Source: Proteiniphilum saccharofermentans
GTDB taxonomy: Bacteria; Bacteroidota; Bacteroidia; Bacteroidales; Dysgonomonadaceae
Length of the DNA: 64,000 nucleotides
Direction: 5' to 3'
Assembly: GCF_900095135.1 (NCBI RefSeq)
Contig: NZ_LT605205.1
Span: 620,001-684,000 of the forward strand
Shown here: positions 55,224-64,000 of the stretch, one piece after another
Layout: each line of letters begins with the position of its first letter
Numbering within the stretch: position 1 is the first letter of the stretch
The notes under the pieces: generated by a model
The model's database searches: none
Told to the model about the DNA's origin: nothing
Seen by the model: the letters and a program-made list of their open reading frames with translations, nothing else
Position numbers and translations under genes: made by a program

Positions 55224-56519
55224 ATGGACGACGAATTATTGGATTTTCAGATAGAGAGCCGCACCGACGCTATTATCAAGGTGATCGGAGTGGGTGGCGG
55301 TGGCGGTAACGCCGTGAACCATATGTTTCAAGAGGGGATACACGATGTCTCTTTCGCTTTGTGTAATACTGATAACCAAGCGTTGATGGAATCGCCGGTA
55401 CCGGTAAAGGTGCAACTGGGCGGTCAGACCACCGGAGGACTTGGAGCCGGTAATAAACCCGAGATTGCACAGCGTGCGGCTGAAGAGAGTGTCGGCCTGA
55501 TTGAAGATCTCCTGAACGACGGCACGCGGATGGTTTTTATCACTGCCGGGATGGGCGGTGGAACCGGAACAGGAGCTGCCCCCGTGGTGGCTAGGGTGGC
55601 AAAAGATATGGGAGTGCTCACGGTTGGTATTGTAACCATTCCCTTTATGTTTGAAGGCCCAAGGAAAATCGTGCAGGCATTGAAAGGGGTGGAAGAGATG
55701 GCGAAAAACGTGGATGCGCTGCTGGTGATCAATAACGAACGCCTGCGTGATATCTACAGCGACCTGACTATGTTGAACGCTTTTGCCAAGGCGGATGATA
55801 CTTTGGCTACAGCCGCCAGGAGCATCGCCGAGATCATCACCGTGCACGGACATGTGAACCTCGACTTTGCCGATGTGAACACCACACTGAAAGACGGTGG
55901 TGTGGCTATTATGAGTAGTGGTCTGGGTAAAGGAGAGGACAGGATCAACGATGCGATAAAGAATGCGCTGCACTCACCGTTACTCAATAATAACGATGTG
56001 TTCAGTGCCAAGAAGATACTTATCAATCTCTCTTTTGGCGAAGCACATCCGCTGATGATGGAAGAGATGAATGCGCTCCACGACTTTATGTCGAAATTCA
56101 GCAGGGAGATAGAGGTTATCTGGGGAGCTGCCGTGGAAGAGTCGCTCGACGAAGAAGTGAAGGTGACATTGCTCGCTACCGGTTTTTCGATTACCAGCGT
56201 GCCGGGTATCGAAGAGCATGAACAGGAAAAGAGCAGAGCCGAGCAGATCCAGCAACAGATCGAGAAGGATGCGAAACTGGAGCAAGAGAAAAAAGATAAA
56301 GAACTGATCGAGAAATATTACGGCAAAACCGGTTTGAAGACACTGACCAGTGTCAACTACCGATTAGAGCCTTTCGTATTGACTATCGACGAGTTGGATG
56401 ATGATAAAGTATTGGAGGCGTTGGAGAAGACACCTGTCTTTAAACGCGAATCCAATTTTAATCCCCGTATCTTTTCGACGGAAGTACAGCAACAACAATC
56501 ATCCTCATTATTCGATTGA
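55224..56519 (+). CDS. ftsZ: Cell division tubulin-like GTPase FtsZ
   Basis: The 431-residue GTPase forms the division ring. The N-terminal IKVIGVGGGGGNAVNHM, the tubulin signature GGGTGTGAAPVVA and the T7-like block NAFAKADDTLATAA are intact. A variable charged linker precedes the end FNPRIFSTEVQ. ATG 55224 is used; the in-frame TTG at 55215 is not favoured. The stop codon opens a GATTGAGTAA decamer repeat. Confidence 0.96.
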   Translation: MDDELLDFQIESRTDAIIKVIGVGGGGGNAVNHMFQEGIHDVSFALCNTDNQALMESPVPVKVQLGGQTTGGLGAGNKPEIAQRAAEESVGLIEDLLNDGTRMVFITAGMGGGTGTGAAPVVARVAKDMGVLTVGIVTIPFMFEGPRKIVQALKGVEEMAKNVDALLVINNERLRDIYSDLTMLNAFAKADDTLATAARSIAEIITVHGHVNLDFADVNTTLKDGGVAIMSSGLGKGEDRINDAIKNALHSPLLNNNDVFSAKKILINLSFGEAHPLMMEEMNALHDFMSKFSREIEVIWGAAVEESLDEEVKVTLLATGFSITSVPGIEEHEQEKSRAEQIQQQIEKDAKLEQEKKDKELIEKYYGKTGLKTLTSVNYRLEPFVLTIDELDDDKVLEALEKTPVFKRESNFNPRIFSTEVQQQQSSSLFD

Positions 56520-56543
56520 GTAAGATTGAACGAGATTAATATT
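56514..56543 (+). repeat. Decamer tandem repeat across the ftsZ stop
   Basis: GATTGAGTAA (56514-56523), GATTGAACGA (56524-56533) and GATTAATATT (56534-56543) are in phase 10. The ftsZ stop TGA (56517-56519) is inside the first unit. Confidence 0.65.
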
Positions 56544-56562
56544 AAATCATCAAATCAAACAT

Positions 56563-57012
56563 ATGTCACTAATAGATACAATTACCGACGAGATAAAGAA
56601 AGCCATGCTGGCCAAGGATAAAGTGCGGCTGGAAGCATTGAGGGCGATTAAGAAAGAACTGCTGGAAGCCAAAACCGCTAAAGGTGCGGGGGATGAGCTT
56701 ACGGACGCGACGACGACAGCCATTTTGCAAAAGATGGTGAAACAGCGCAGGGACAGCGCCGAAATCTATACCGCACAAAAACGGGACGATCTGGCTGAAC
56801 CGGAGATCGCGCAAATGGAAGTGATCCGGGAATTCCTTCCGGCACAACTTTCCCCTATAGAACTGGAAGCCGCCGTGAAGCGTATTATTGAGGAGGTAGG
56901 GGCATCTTCCCTGAAAGAGATGGGGAAAGTGATGGGAATTGCGTCCAAACAACTTGCAGGCAAGGCCGAAGGAAAAGATATCTCCGAAACAGTAAAACGT
57001 TTGCTGGCATAA
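56563..57012 (+). CDS. GatB/YqeY domain protein
   Basis: The 149-residue protein matches the YqeY family: helical, with KDKVRLEALRAIKKELLEAKT, ILQKMVKQRRDSAEIYTAQKR and LKEMGKVMGIASKQLAGKAEGK. The role is likely linked to tRNA-dependent amidotransfer but is poorly defined. It ends the dcw run. A strong terminator overlaps its last codons. Confidence 0.88.
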   Translation: MSLIDTITDEIKKAMLAKDKVRLEALRAIKKELLEAKTAKGAGDELTDATTTAILQKMVKQRRDSAEIYTAQKRDDLAEPEIAQMEVIREFLPAQLSPIELEAAVKRIIEEVGASSLKEMGKVMGIASKQLAGKAEGKDISETVKRLLA

Positions 57013-57026
57013 CCGGCAAACGTTTT
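56994..57026. terminator. Bidirectional terminator at the yqeY stop
   Basis: AAAACGTTTGC (56994-57004) and GCAAACGTTTT (57016-57026) form a perfect 11-bp stem, extended inside by a G-U and two G-C pairs. The stop codon of yqeY (57010-57012) is in the loop. It sits between yqeY and the convergent gene at 57037. Confidence 0.75.
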
Positions 57027-57036
57027 GTACAAGGAA

Positions 57037-57741
57037 TTAGTTTCTCCTGTTATAGGGTATATAGACCTTTTTTAACCGTTTATCCAGTTTATTGGTTTTT
57101 CGTGCCCTTTTTTCTAATTTCTGTAGTTCCTTGTCCCTGTTTTTGCCGGTCTTAAAATCCTCTGTCAGCATCAGCAGGGAAAGGGTTTCCTCGTCAATGA
57201 AATTGATCTTGAAAACAACCGTCCTGTTTTCTATTATATCGTTCTCTGCAAGTCTTATCTGGTAATCTTTTCCCGGTGTGTAATCAAGGGAGATGGAGTT
57301 ATATCCCAGTGAAGTGGCTGATATGGAGGCGATTTTATTGCAAGGGGTAAAGAATACTTTTCCGTCGTTACCTGTTACCTTGCCGCTGATCAGTTTACCC
57401 GACTTAGTTCGTGATTCCACAAGGATGCCCTGAACGGCATAGTTCTGTGAACTGACTGTATGCACGACACAAGTGTCTTTTTTCGAACCGTCCAACAACT
57501 CGAAATTAGTCTTATCACCGCTGTAATCCGTTGTGTGGATAAAAAGATAATCCCCCGATAACTCATACTTCCCTTCTCCCACGTGTGCTGAAGAGAGTCC
57601 TCCGAAACCGCTTATGCGGAAGGTCACTTTTTCACCCGAGAAAGCAATGGAGTCTGCCCCGATTTTATAGGTCCCGTCTAATTGTGCGAAGAGAGGTATT
57701 CCCCATAGGAGTATGCCCGCAAGTAACAGAATTTTTTTCAT
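57037..57741 (-). CDS. Secreted protein of unknown function
   Basis: The 234-residue product has a signal peptide (ILLLAGILLWGIPLFAQ) and a C-terminal basic tail (KNRDKELQKLEKRARKTNKLDKRLKKVYIPYNRRN). Between them, short beta-type segments (FRISGFGGLSSAHV, FFTPCNKIASISATS) suggest a periplasmic domain. I recognise no family. It is convergent with yqeY, 24 bp away. A TATTTTTG -7-like box is at 57764-57771 on the minus strand. Confidence 0.6.
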   Translation of the reverse strand: MKKILLLAGILLWGIPLFAQLDGTYKIGADSIAFSGEKVTFRISGFGGLSSAHVGEGKYELSGDYLFIHTTDYSGDKTNFELLDGSKKDTCVVHTVSSQNYAVQGILVESRTKSGKLISGKVTGNDGKVFFTPCNKIASISATSLGYNSISLDYTPGKDYQIRLAENDIIENRTVVFKINFIDEETLSLLMLTEDFKTGKNRDKELQKLEKRARKTNKLDKRLKKVYIPYNRRN

Positions 57742-57854
57742 GTGTCGTGTTTTATATGAAAGGCAAAAATACGATTAATATTCGTGATGAAAAAAAATGA
57801 AATGTTAAAACGGGCCTTATCACGGATATCTTTCAACTCTTCTATGAGTAGTCT

Positions 57855-57897
57855 CAAAACAAAGAAGGAGAAAAACCCCTGTGGGTTCTTCTCCTTC
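57855..57897 (-). terminator. Terminator of trxB
   Basis: On the minus strand GAAGGAGAA and AACCC pair in a two-part stem (57864-57897, loop CTGT) followed by the T-rich stretch TTTGTTTTGA (57863-57854). It lies about 40 bp past the trxB stop. Confidence 0.65.
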
Positions 57898-57935
57898 CCG
57901 GTTATTGAATAGGATAAGCAATAGTAAACTGTTTT

Positions 57936-58877
57936 TTACAAGCCTTTCTCCGCAAGATAACGTTCCGCATCTATAGCAGCCCTGCATCCGGTTCCGGCTG
58001 CCGTGACAGCTTGACGGTAAATGGGATCGGCCGCATCGCCGCAGGCGAAAACTCCTTCCTCATTGGTTTTCGCAGTAGGGTGTTCAGTAATGATATAACC
58101 TACTTTGTCCATCTTGATGAAATCTTTGAATATACCAGTATTGGGAGTATGTCCGATAGCGAGGAAAAATCCGTCGATGGGAAGGTCGTACCGTTCTTCA
58201 TCCTGTTCACCCAAACGTTTTACTAAATGGACGCCTTCCACTCCGTTTTCACCGTAGAGGCCTACCGCGTTATGTTCGAAAAGTATTTCGATTTTGGGAT
58301 TGTTCATTACACGCTCCTGCATGATCTTGGAAGCACGCAGGTGATCCTTGCGGACAATCATATAGACTTTTGACGCCAGCCCCGACAGATATGTGGCCTC
58401 TTCACAGGCTGTATCGCCGCCACCCACTACAGCCACTACTTTTTTACGGTAAAAGAAACCGTCACAGGTAGCGCATGCCGACACACCTTGTCCGGCATAC
58501 TTGGTTTCGTCAGGAAGGCCTAGGTATTTGGCGGATGCTCCGGTAGAGATAATGACCGTGTCAGCTTCGATCACATGTTCATTATCGATCGTCACTTTAA
58601 GCGGACGTACCGAAAAGTCGACAGCAGTAGCCCTTCCGGAACGGACATCCGTACCGAATCTCTGCGCCTGTTTTTTAAGATCTTCCATCATCTCCGGCCC
58701 TGTGATCCCGTCGGGATAACCGGGAAAATTCTCCACCTCGGTGGTAGTCGTTAGCTGTCCTCCCGGCTCCAGGCCCTCGTAGAGAATAGGTTCGAGATTG
58801 GCGCGTGAAGCGTAAATGGCAGCTGTATAGCCGGCCGGTCCTGATCCGATGATCAGGCAACGTGTCTTATTTCTCAT
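57936..58877 (-). CDS. trxB: Thioredoxin-disulfide reductase
   Basis: The 313-residue flavoenzyme reduces thioredoxin with NADPH. FAD motif GSGPAG (11-16), redox pair CATC (135-138) and the later GGGDTACEEA (NADPH fold) and CGDAAD are present. Length is normal. It is downstream of lolA and upstream of a terminator. A TAACTTTG -7-like box is at 58951-58958 on the minus strand. Confidence 0.96.
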   Translation of the reverse strand: MRNKTRCLIIGSGPAGYTAAIYASRANLEPILYEGLEPGGQLTTTTEVENFPGYPDGITGPEMMEDLKKQAQRFGTDVRSGRATAVDFSVRPLKVTIDNEHVIEADTVIISTGASAKYLGLPDETKYAGQGVSACATCDGFFYRKKVVAVVGGGDTACEEATYLSGLASKVYMIVRKDHLRASKIMQERVMNNPKIEILFEHNAVGLYGENGVEGVHLVKRLGEQDEERYDLPIDGFFLAIGHTPNTGIFKDFIKMDKVGYIITEHPTAKTNEEGVFACGDAADPIYRQAVTAAGTGCRAAIDAERYLAEKGL

Positions 58878-59026
58878 ATCTGTTCTTGAATTTAAAATCC
58901 TTCCTCACTGTTGTTATACCGGGGGAAGGCGTATGGATTATTAATTAGTTCAAAGTTACAACTTTTCTTCCATATACCGCATCGGTTATTATCATAATCT
59001 ATTTGCGGTAAACGGAAAATATGGAC

Positions 59027-59671
59027 TTACCTGAGATCTACTATTTCAACGCCGGGATAATCGTTTTTGTCGAACCTGAATAGGGTATCACTAAATTGAT
59101 GGTTCGTGTTGTAGCCGGAAATATCGATTTTATTTTTCATTCCATCGGCCATGGTAAGGATTACCTGTATGATATTGCCGCTCTCCTTATCAATGGCTGC
59201 GGTGATGGATTTGAAATCTTTATTCTGACTGGCGGGAACCATATCGATCAGGTGTGTGCTCCTTCCGTTGATTGTTTTGGAAGCAGGTGTTTTCAACGTA
59301 AATCCGTTCTTGTATATCCCCAGAAGCGCCAATGGGCTGATAGAGGCTATTTCACTGGCTGTAGGAACACTGATATTTACCTCGTTCACATCTTTCATCA
59401 ATACCCATTGGGTTTTTCCGTCGAACCAGATATCCATCGCTTCCATCTCGAGTTTGAATTTATCGCCTTTTATATAGGCTTCGCCTGACTGGGGTATATA
59501 GACTGTTCCATCCTTATCGGTCAGTGTCGATTTGAATGATAATCTGATGCCGCCGGAAGTCTCGTAAGTGGCATATGCTTTGTCCAAAAGCGCCTTGGCA
59601 TCGTTTGAATTCTGGGCGAATGTATATCCTGACAGGAGAAAAATTAATAATATGGATGAGATCGTCTTCAT
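59027..59671 (-). CDS. lolA: Outer-membrane lipoprotein carrier LolA-like
   Basis: The 214-residue periplasmic protein has a signal peptide (LLIFLLSGYTFAQ) and the LolA pattern: an early LLDKAYATYETSGGIRLSFKS, DKFKLEMEAMDIWFDG and a C-terminal FDKNDYPGVEIVDLR. LolA moves lipoproteins from the LolCDE complex to the outer membrane. It lies 112 bp after ftsK on the same strand, a pairing I recall in Bacteroidetes. Confidence 0.85.
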   Translation of the reverse strand: MKTISSILLIFLLSGYTFAQNSNDAKALLDKAYATYETSGGIRLSFKSTLTDKDGTVYIPQSGEAYIKGDKFKLEMEAMDIWFDGKTQWVLMKDVNEVNISVPTASEIASISPLALLGIYKNGFTLKTPASKTINGRSTHLIDMVPASQNKDFKSITAAIDKESGNIIQVILTMADGMKNKIDISGYNTNHQFSDTLFRFDKNDYPGVEIVDLR

Positions 59672-59783
59672 TTTAGCTGTTTTGGTTTTGTTTGTTTGAT
59701 GGATTGGACTGCAAAAACGGGAGTTAGTTTATTTTGGGAATTCACATCCTGAGAGTCTACATCCGAAAAACTATACCGGTCGC

Positions 59784-62330
59784 TTATCTCAATGAATCCA
59801 ACAACTTTTCCAGTGAATATTCATCGGCAATGAATACTTCGCGGGGCTTGCTGCCCTGTACGGCACCTACTATTCCTGCGGCTTCGAGTTGATCCATCAG
59901 TCTTCCGGCACGGTTATAGCCGATAGAGAACTTACGCTGTATAAGCGAGGTAGATCCCTGCTGATGCACCACAATAAGGCGGGCGGCCTCATCAAAAAGA
60001 GGATCCCTGTCACCCAGGTCGGTAGCACCGGCTCCGGCTTCCATATCGGAAATCACCTCCGGAAGTGCGAAAGCAGCATCATATCCCCGCTGTTTTCCGA
60101 TGTATTGGGAGATCTCTTCCACTTCGGGAGTATCCACAAATGCACACTGGATACGGATAAGCGAACTTCCTTGTGAAAAGAGCATATCCCCCCGTCCGAT
60201 GAGCTGGTTGGCCCCGCTCATGTCGAGGATGGTGCGGGAGTCGATCTGGGAAGTAACCCGGAAGGCCATCCTGGCAGGAAAGTTCGCTTTGATGGTGCCG
60301 GTGATGATGTTGGTAGTGGGACGCTGTGTGGCGATCACCATATGCATCCCCACGGCACGCGCTTTCTGTGCAATACGGGCGATAGGCATCTCGATCTCTT
60401 TTCCGGCCGTCATGATCAGGTCACCAAACTCATCAATCACTACCACAATATAGGGCATGTACCTATGTCCCTTTTCGGGGTTCAGACGGCGTTTGACAAA
60501 CTTTTCGTTATATTCCTTGACGGTACGGACATGCGCCTTCATCAGCAACTCATAACGGTCGTCCATCTCTTTGGTGAGTGAATTCAGTGTCTGGGTCACT
60601 TTGGTCACATCAGTGATAATGGCTTTCTCTTCATCCGGCAGTTTCGCCAGATAGTGCTTTTCGACAGCGGAATAGATATTGAACTCCACCATCTTGGGGT
60701 CGATCAGTACCATCTTCATTTCCGACGGATGCTTTTTATACAACAAAGAGGTAATGATGGCGTTCAAGCCGACCGATTTCCCTTGCCCGGTGGCCCCTGC
60801 CACTAACAGGTGGGGCATTTTGGTAAGGTCGAAGATAAAGACTTCGTTGGTAATGGTCTTTCCCAATGCCACGGGTAGTTCGTAGTCACATTCCTGAAAC
60901 CTTTTAGAACTGATCACCGATTGCATCGAAACGATTTGCGGGTCTTTATTGGGAACTTCAATACCGATGGTTCCCTTTCCGGGCATGGGTGCAATGATAC
61001 GGATACCCAGTGCGGAGAGGCTGAGCGCGATATCATCTTCAAGATTCCTGATCTTTGAAATACGCACGCCCGCTTGAGGTACGATCTCGTAAAGCGTAAT
61101 AGTGGGGCCTACGGTCGCTTTGATAGAGGTGATCTCGATACCATAGTTGCGCAACGTATGAATGATCTTCTCCTTGTTTTCATTCTGCTCGTCCATATCC
61201 ACAGCTCTGTCGCCTGTATTATATATCTTCAACAGGTTCATGGTGGGGAATCTGAATGAAGAGAGGTCTTTCCGCGGGTCGTAATCTTCTTCTAGTTCCT
61301 GTGTCATTCCTTCCGGGCTCTTTGTCTCCTCCTTTGGTTTATTCTCTTCCGCATGGGGTATGTGGATAGCTGTTTCATCATCCTCAGGAACGATCACTTC
61401 GAAATCATTCTCAACCGGAAATGGTCTCTTTGTTACCGGTGGCTTTGGAGATATGGTCGTGGACTCCGTAAAGTTGTGTGTAGTATTGGCAGTCGGGGTT
61501 TTACGTTGCACTATTTGGTCTGTCTCTTCATCCTCAGCTATTTCCTGCTCATGCTGCTCTTCCCTGAGCGGTTTTATTTTTTTCATCCATGTGAAGAAGC
61601 GTTTAAGCAATCCCGGTTTTTTTTCTTTTTCAGGCTCATACCAGTCGTCTTCCTCTGGTGCAGGAGATGTCTCATTTTGTGGTGCAAAAGAGGATGTGCC
61701 ATTGATCAGTGTTTCCTGTATCTTGTACATCGAACTCTTTCGTAATGTTACGACTATTATTGTGATGAACAACAGGATGAGTAATATAATTCCGGGCCAT
61801 CCTATGCTGTTCTCCAATATCCGTTCAATCTGGATACCGTGGGCGCCACCCCATTTCACATGCGTATTTGGGAAAAGCCTGTCAAGGATAAATGCGCTGG
61901 ACACTGAACCGCCGATAAGGCCAAATGCGGTGATAAAAAGGGCTTTCAGGAATGAGAGACTCGTAGCGTTCATTATTTTCAGCCCGATATAAATTAGGAA
62001 GATGGGGATAAGTGCGGAGAAGAGACCGAACCAGTCATTTACCAACCTTTCAGCCATATAGGCACCTCCCGCGCCTGTCCAGTTATCTATATCGGATGTA
62101 CCTGAACGGACGACCTCCATGTATGTTTTGTTTATTACTTTACTTTGGTCGGCTGCGCCGGTAAAGAAGAATGATATAATGGCGAGCAGCATAAAGATGC
62201 CGATGAAGGCGACAATCACCCCCCAAATGAAATGCACCCGTTCATTCTTCAAAAAGGAAACGATTTTCTTCTTTTGACCTTGTTTTGGTTTCTGTCTTGG
62301 GCTTTGCCTTTTTCTCTTTCTTTTGGCCAT
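59784..62330 (-). CDS. ftsK: DNA translocase FtsK
   Basis: The 848-residue protein has about four N-terminal membrane helices (up to about 200), a proline/acid-rich linker (about 235-345), and a RecA-like motor with Walker A VAGATGQGKS and VVVIDEFGDLI. A C-terminal gamma domain (VHQQGSTSLIQRKFSIGYNRAGRLMDQLEAAGIV) reads KOPS-like sequences. It clears DNA from the septum during division. lolA follows. A TATTTTTG -7-like box is at 62401-62408. Confidence 0.95.
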   Translation of the reverse strand: MAKRKRKRQSPRQKPKQGQKKKIVSFLKNERVHFIWGVIVAFIGIFMLLAIISFFFTGAADQSKVINKTYMEVVRSGTSDIDNWTGAGGAYMAERLVNDWFGLFSALIPIFLIYIGLKIMNATSLSFLKALFITAFGLIGGSVSSAFILDRLFPNTHVKWGGAHGIQIERILENSIGWPGIILLILLFITIIVVTLRKSSMYKIQETLINGTSSFAPQNETSPAPEEDDWYEPEKEKKPGLLKRFFTWMKKIKPLREEQHEQEIAEDEETDQIVQRKTPTANTTHNFTESTTISPKPPVTKRPFPVENDFEVIVPEDDETAIHIPHAEENKPKEETKSPEGMTQELEEDYDPRKDLSSFRFPTMNLLKIYNTGDRAVDMDEQNENKEKIIHTLRNYGIEITSIKATVGPTITLYEIVPQAGVRISKIRNLEDDIALSLSALGIRIIAPMPGKGTIGIEVPNKDPQIVSMQSVISSKRFQECDYELPVALGKTITNEVFIFDLTKMPHLLVAGATGQGKSVGLNAIITSLLYKKHPSEMKMVLIDPKMVEFNIYSAVEKHYLAKLPDEEKAIITDVTKVTQTLNSLTKEMDDRYELLMKAHVRTVKEYNEKFVKRRLNPEKGHRYMPYIVVVIDEFGDLIMTAGKEIEMPIARIAQKARAVGMHMVIATQRPTTNIITGTIKANFPARMAFRVTSQIDSRTILDMSGANQLIGRGDMLFSQGSSLIRIQCAFVDTPEVEEISQYIGKQRGYDAAFALPEVISDMEAGAGATDLGDRDPLFDEAARLIVVHQQGSTSLIQRKFSIGYNRAGRLMDQLEAAGIVGAVQGSKPREVFIADEYSLEKLLDSLR

Positions 62331-62469
62331 ATAGGATTAATACATGAATTTCTACAATTATTTCAATTCCCTTAGCAAACGCTAAATGAAAGCTCTACTA
62401 CAAAAATACAAAAAAATGTCACATAACTGGTGGATATATGGAAACAGTATAAAAGCTGTATTTCTATTT

Positions 62470-64000
62470 TTACAGTCTTGCAACTTCCAGCGCTTTTTCT
62501 AAATATTCATCCCGTCCTTCCCTTATAGCCTTGATGGTTTTATTTACCGGATAGTCGGGTTCAAAACCTTTTAGATAAAGTTGGTTCCCGTCGTGCTTCA
62601 ATACTTTCATCCCTGTCCACATAACCCGGTAACCACATGGCAGGTTAATATAATTGACATTACCGTTACAGCCGGCTGTCAGTTCTCCTACGGTAGTTGC
62701 CAGGTTGTAATGATCAATGATACCCATCATTGTTTCGCCTGCGCTTACAACTGAGGGATCATTGATTATGATAGATTTGGACTTAAAAAACGGTTGCTTA
62801 GGTTGAACAGTCCAATTTGAGATATGAAATTCCACCTCTTTCCGGTCAGGATAAACGGTTTGCGGAACATTCCACCATGCAGAAGTAACCGGTTCTTCTA
62901 TCAAGTAGGGCAGGATTTGAAAAAAACTCAATCTGCTGCTACCTCTTTGGTCATAAATTACAGCTTTTGCTTTGGCTAAAATGTCTTTTTTTTGTTCAAA
63001 TTCTTTTTCGGTGCAATTAGACATGTTGATATAATATATTCCGGATTCTATTTCAATAATCGTTTCGGACAAGTATTCTCGTCCATCTATCGGGTTGAAA
63101 ATTATGCTTCCATCCCTCGAATTTGCAACGATTAGGTTTTGTCCTTTACCGTCTCGCTCAATCAAAAGCCGGGTTCCGCCACCCAATTCAGGTTTGTTTT
63201 CCTTCTTATTATTCGCAAATTCAAATGTATGAATATTTATTGCATTGCCTTGATCCAGTTTGCCTCCCAAGATATTCAACGCCCTGTATCTCCGTAATTG
63301 GGGTGAGCCGGATATTATTTTTTCCTTTTCATCCAATGCATCCATAACTGATTTTCCGTCTATATCGAGGATGATATCACCTCGTTTTAAAGTGGTATCA
63401 TTTGAAGCTGTAATAACAATCTTATTTTCGATAAACTCTGTCCTTATCGGCAGAAGATACATCGGTTCTTCAAAAACAATCCCGTGTCCATCATCAATTT
63501 TCGAAATCATTTGGCTCAGTGTCACAAAAAAATCTTTCTTTCGTTTGTTGGTAAGCGTACTTTTTATTGTTTCTCCCAAAACTTCATTCCAGTCCGTATC
63601 AATTACATCGAAATATGGGAAAAAGTGTTGAAGCACATTCCATGTAATAATAACGCTTGCCAAATTTACCTGCGGATCGAAAAAATGCCCGTCGATATTT
63701 ATATTATCCAATTCAGATTGAAATCGGGCTAATGTTGGTTTATCTGTTTTGGGATAAGTAGAAATATCGTTCGTAAGTAAGGTCAAAGGAATCACACAAA
63801 TCAGGTTACTACCAATGGGTTCTTTAATGATTTCGCCAAATTGAGGTATACGGTCAAACATCGCTGTATCTATTTCGCTTTTATAAGTCCTTATACTATT
63901 GTAAATATTTGGTCGGTTATCCACGTAAACACCGTAATGTTGCCATGCTACCGGTTTTGCTTTTGGATCAGGAGAAAGAAGAATCTCAGGATCAAATATT
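62470..64000 (-). CDS. S41-family peptidase-like protein (5' truncated by window edge)
   Basis: The frame is open from 64000 down to the stop at 62470, so the gene extends beyond the window. There is no stop between the GTG at 63924 and base 64000. The visible 510 residues resemble S41 (C-terminal processing protease) peptidases: a helical N-terminal part, a PDZ-like segment (GDIILDIDGKSVMDALD), and the catalytic region with YYINMSNC, AVIYDQRG and NDPSVVSAGE. The candidate catalytic Ser is in SVVSAGE. Substrate and signal peptide cannot be seen. Confidence 0.7.
   Translation of the reverse strand, partial: IFDPEILLSPDPKAKPVAWQHYGVYVDNRPNIYNSIRTYKSEIDTAMFDRIPQFGEIIKEPIGSNLICVIPLTLLTNDISTYPKTDKPTLARFQSELDNINIDGHFFDPQVNLASVIITWNVLQHFFPYFDVIDTDWNEVLGETIKSTLTNKRKKDFFVTLSQMISKIDDGHGIVFEEPMYLLPIRTEFIENKIVITASNDTTLKRGDIILDIDGKSVMDALDEKEKIISGSPQLRRYRALNILGGKLDQGNAINIHTFEFANNKKENKPELGGGTRLLIERDGKGQNLIVANSRDGSIIFNPIDGREYLSETIIEIESGIYYINMSNCTEKEFEQKKDILAKAKAVIYDQRGSSRLSFFQILPYLIEEPVTSAWWNVPQTVYPDRKEVEFHISNWTVQPKQPFFKSKSIIINDPSVVSAGETMMGIIDHYNLATTVGELTAGCNGNVNYINLPCGYRVMWTGMKVLKHDGNQLYLKGFEPDYPVNKTIKAIREGRDEYLEKALEVARL

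Noticed and set aside
55236-55973. 245-codon open frame antisense to ftsZ
   Set aside because: Composition rich in His and Ser, opposite a highly conserved gene, no motif or start signal.

Overview
The window comes from a member of the Bacteroidetes, most likely order Bacteroidales. The evidence is SusC/SusD pairs, SusE/SusF-type surface lipoproteins, glycine-lipid acyltransferases, a dcw cluster without murF, ddl or murB, and promoters of the Bacteroidetes type (TTG about 20 nt upstream of TAnnTTTG). A finer placement near Dysgonomonadaceae is only a guess from general resemblance. No rRNA, tRNA or CRISPR array was seen. One intact IS30-family insertion sequence is present.

Layout. 1-3951: an L-aspartate dehydrogenase-like gene, a 2-hydroxyacid dehydrogenase-like protein lacking the usual catalytic residues, and a BtuB-type TonB receptor. 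4038-5081: the IS30-family element. 5209-8807 (minus): mgtE, rsmD, a DUF3822-type gene and a one-pass membrane protein. 8924-13572 (plus): RecD-like helicase, an uncharacterised gene coupled to rsmI, a coiled-coil lipoprotein and a YjjG-type phosphatase. 13606-14871 (minus): arginine deiminase. 14965-19168 (plus): LacI-type regulator, GPH/SLC45-like disaccharide transporter and a GH13 lipoprotein. A flavodoxin (minus), a NEW3-domain protein with an ABC-2 exporter (plus) and an M23-type lipoprotein (plus) follow. 24591-37788 (minus): a starch-utilisation-like locus of susC, susD, susE, susF-like, GH53, GH13 (SusA-like) and GH13 lipoprotein. 38159-40061 (minus): glycine-lipid type acyltransferase pair. 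40337-57012 (plus): mraZ-rsmH-ftsL-ftsI-murE-mraY-murD-ftsW-murG-murC-ftsQ-ftsA-ftsZ-yqeY. 57037-64000 (minus): secreted hypothetical, trxB, lolA, ftsK and a truncated S41 peptidase.

How the genes work together. The two carbohydrate modules are probably one regulon. A 16-bp LacI-type site (14 of 16 bases shared) lies upstream of both the sugar transporter (16063-16078) and susC (37983-37998), at a similar distance upstream of each putative promoter. The likely scheme is that SusCDEF-like proteins capture and import alpha-glucans, surface and periplasmic GH13 enzymes cut them to maltose-size sugars, and the inner-membrane transporter takes these up. A GH53 endo-galactanase is embedded in the same locus. 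The dcw cluster supplies lipid II synthesis and divisome proteins, with ftsK and lolA nearby.

The most unusual signal is in the intercistronic spacers. Several dcw genes (murE, murG, ftsZ) end inside the first unit of a tandem decamer GATTGANNNN. Seven decamers of the reverse-complement type (NNNNTCAATC) precede ftsW. Other spacers carry different short-word repeat families. These look like drifting tandem repeats that no gene feature explains.
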